NCBI GenBank assembly: GCA_020846135.1 | Contig: JADLEK010000039.1 | Span: forward strand, 1-36,908 | Reading direction: 5' to 3' | Origin: Gammaproteobacteria bacterium | GTDB taxonomy: Bacteria; Pseudomonadota; Gammaproteobacteria; Competibacterales; Competibacteraceae | DNA: 36,908 nt | Shown here: positions 36,516-36,908 of the stretch, one piece after another | Position numbering within the stretch: position 1 is the stretch's first letter | Layout of the letters: the number at the start of each line of letters is the position of its first letter | The notes under the pieces: model-generated | What the model saw: only the letters and a program-made list of their open reading frames with translations | The model's database searches: none | What the model was told of the DNA's origin: nothing | Position numbers and translations under genes: made by a program

Positions 36516-36908
36516 TTACTGGGATGGCTGGGCGTGATGATAGACTTGTTCCGGGGTCCGATTGTTGAGTGACTGGTGCGGACGGTCGGTGTTATAGAAA
36601 CGGTCGGTGTTATAGAATCGGAAGTAGACCGACAATTCGGCCTGAGCCTCACGCAGGCTTTGATAGTGTTTGAGGTACACCTCCTCGTATTTGGGGGAGC
36701 GCCACAGGCGTTCGATGAACATGTTGTCCAGGGCGCGACCCTTGCCATCCATGCTGATGCGAATGTGATGGTGGTTAAGCACCTCGATAAACGCGGCGCC
36801 GGTGAACTGACTGCCCTGATCGGTATTAAAGATTTCCGGGGTTCCGTGCTGTTCAAGCGCCTCGGTTAAGGCCTCCACGCAGAACGTGGTATCCATGGTG
36901 TTCGAGAG
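36516..36908 (-). CDS. IS3-family transposase OrfB, C-terminal part
   Basis: The frame is open to the window edge and reads SNTMDTTFCVEAL, FNTDQGSQFT, SMDGKGRALDNMFIERLWRS and YFRFYNTDRFYNTDRPHQSL. This is the rve integrase core of IS3 OrfB with the D and E of the DDE triad visible (TDQG; NMFIERLW). FYNTDR occurs twice because of an 18-base tandem duplication, which adds six residues just before the conserved RPHQSL. Whether the enzyme still works is not known. Confidence 0.88.
   Translation of the reverse strand, partial: LSNTMDTTFCVEALTEALEQHGTPEIFNTDQGSQFTGAAFIEVLNHHHIRISMDGKGRALDNMFIERLWRSPKYEEVYLKHYQSLREAQAELSVYFRFYNTDRFYNTDRPHQSLNNRTPEQVYHHAQPSQ
36583..36618. repeat. 18-bp tandem duplication in IS3 transposase
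   Basis: CGGTCGGTGTTATAGAAA (36583-36600) is followed by a copy with one mismatch (36601-36618). It is in frame and encodes FYNTDR twice. Confidence 0.85.

Larger units (their letters stand above)
36434..36908 (-). mobile_element. IS3-family insertion sequence, partial
   Basis: The element end at 36434 begins TGAAGTGGACCCC, a TG-starting terminus adjacent to the broken GGDEF gene. The orfB-type transposase lies inside it. The other end lies outside the window, so target duplication and the second inverted repeat cannot be checked. Confidence 0.65.

Overview
The window reads as chromosomal DNA of a GC-rich gammaproteobacterium. Supporting markers are ETF-ubiquinone oxidoreductase, a PilH/PilG-like receiver, nifV-nifW-nifZ accessory genes, a urease operon and a PKS/NRPS pair. 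A Competibacteraceae-like host would fit, but that is an inference from gene style, not a measured placement. Gene density is high, four-base start/stop overlaps are common, and several insertion-sequence scars are present.

Layout. (1) 1-2488 (+): a deviant-Walker ParA-type ATPase (KGGVGRS) overlapping a second P-loop protein; with the cut-off gene upstream this looks like the end of an uncharacterised ATPase operon. (2) 2645-8096 (-): DUF2760 protein, Hsp70, Hsp70 with a long C-terminal extension. A broken zinc-ribbon microgene lies between the two Hsp70 genes, and the second Hsp70 lacks a canonical start codon near its conserved N-terminus. (3) 8331-13144: single-domain response regulator, Cys/Met PLP enzyme, DUF3011 secreted protein, tandem-rhodanese sulfurtransferase, terminator, ETF-QO. 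(4) 13337-16203 (+): cNMP-fold/SLC13 permease fusion coupled to an ABC-type substrate-binding-like protein. (5) 16212-18483 (-): tightly overlapped amidotransferase, methyltransferase, glycosyltransferase. (6) 18758-21641: nifV-nifW-nifZ (-) and a divergent MoeB/HesA-type adenylyltransferase (+). Upstream of nifV are a sigma-54-type promoter and a TGT-N10-ACA NifA site at canonical spacing. (7) 21717-22708: remnant of an RND efflux pump fused to a decayed IS110-family transposase. (8) 22932-31477 (-): a two-gene PKS/NRPS line. The PKS is KS-(no AT)-DH-KR-ACP; the NRPS is docking-Cy-A(Cys) with an oxidase inserted in A, then PCP, a thiazole-forming module. Short palindromic repeats are inserted in frame in the PKS linkers. 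(9) 31562-35684 (+): ureD, then a reverse-oriented vapBC module, then ureA-ureB-ureC. The vapBC cassette is flanked by about 122-bp direct repeats of the ureD/ureA junction. (10) 35685-36908: palindromic repeats, a GGDEF gene cut by an IS3-family element, and the window edge inside that element.

The most unusual items are the AT-less PKS plus cysteine-cyclising NRPS with repeat insertions in coding sequence, the vapBC insertion with duplicated ureD/ureA junction, the ATPase pair at the left edge, and the Hsp70/Hsp70/DUF2760 operon. All function calls come from reading motifs; no database search was run.
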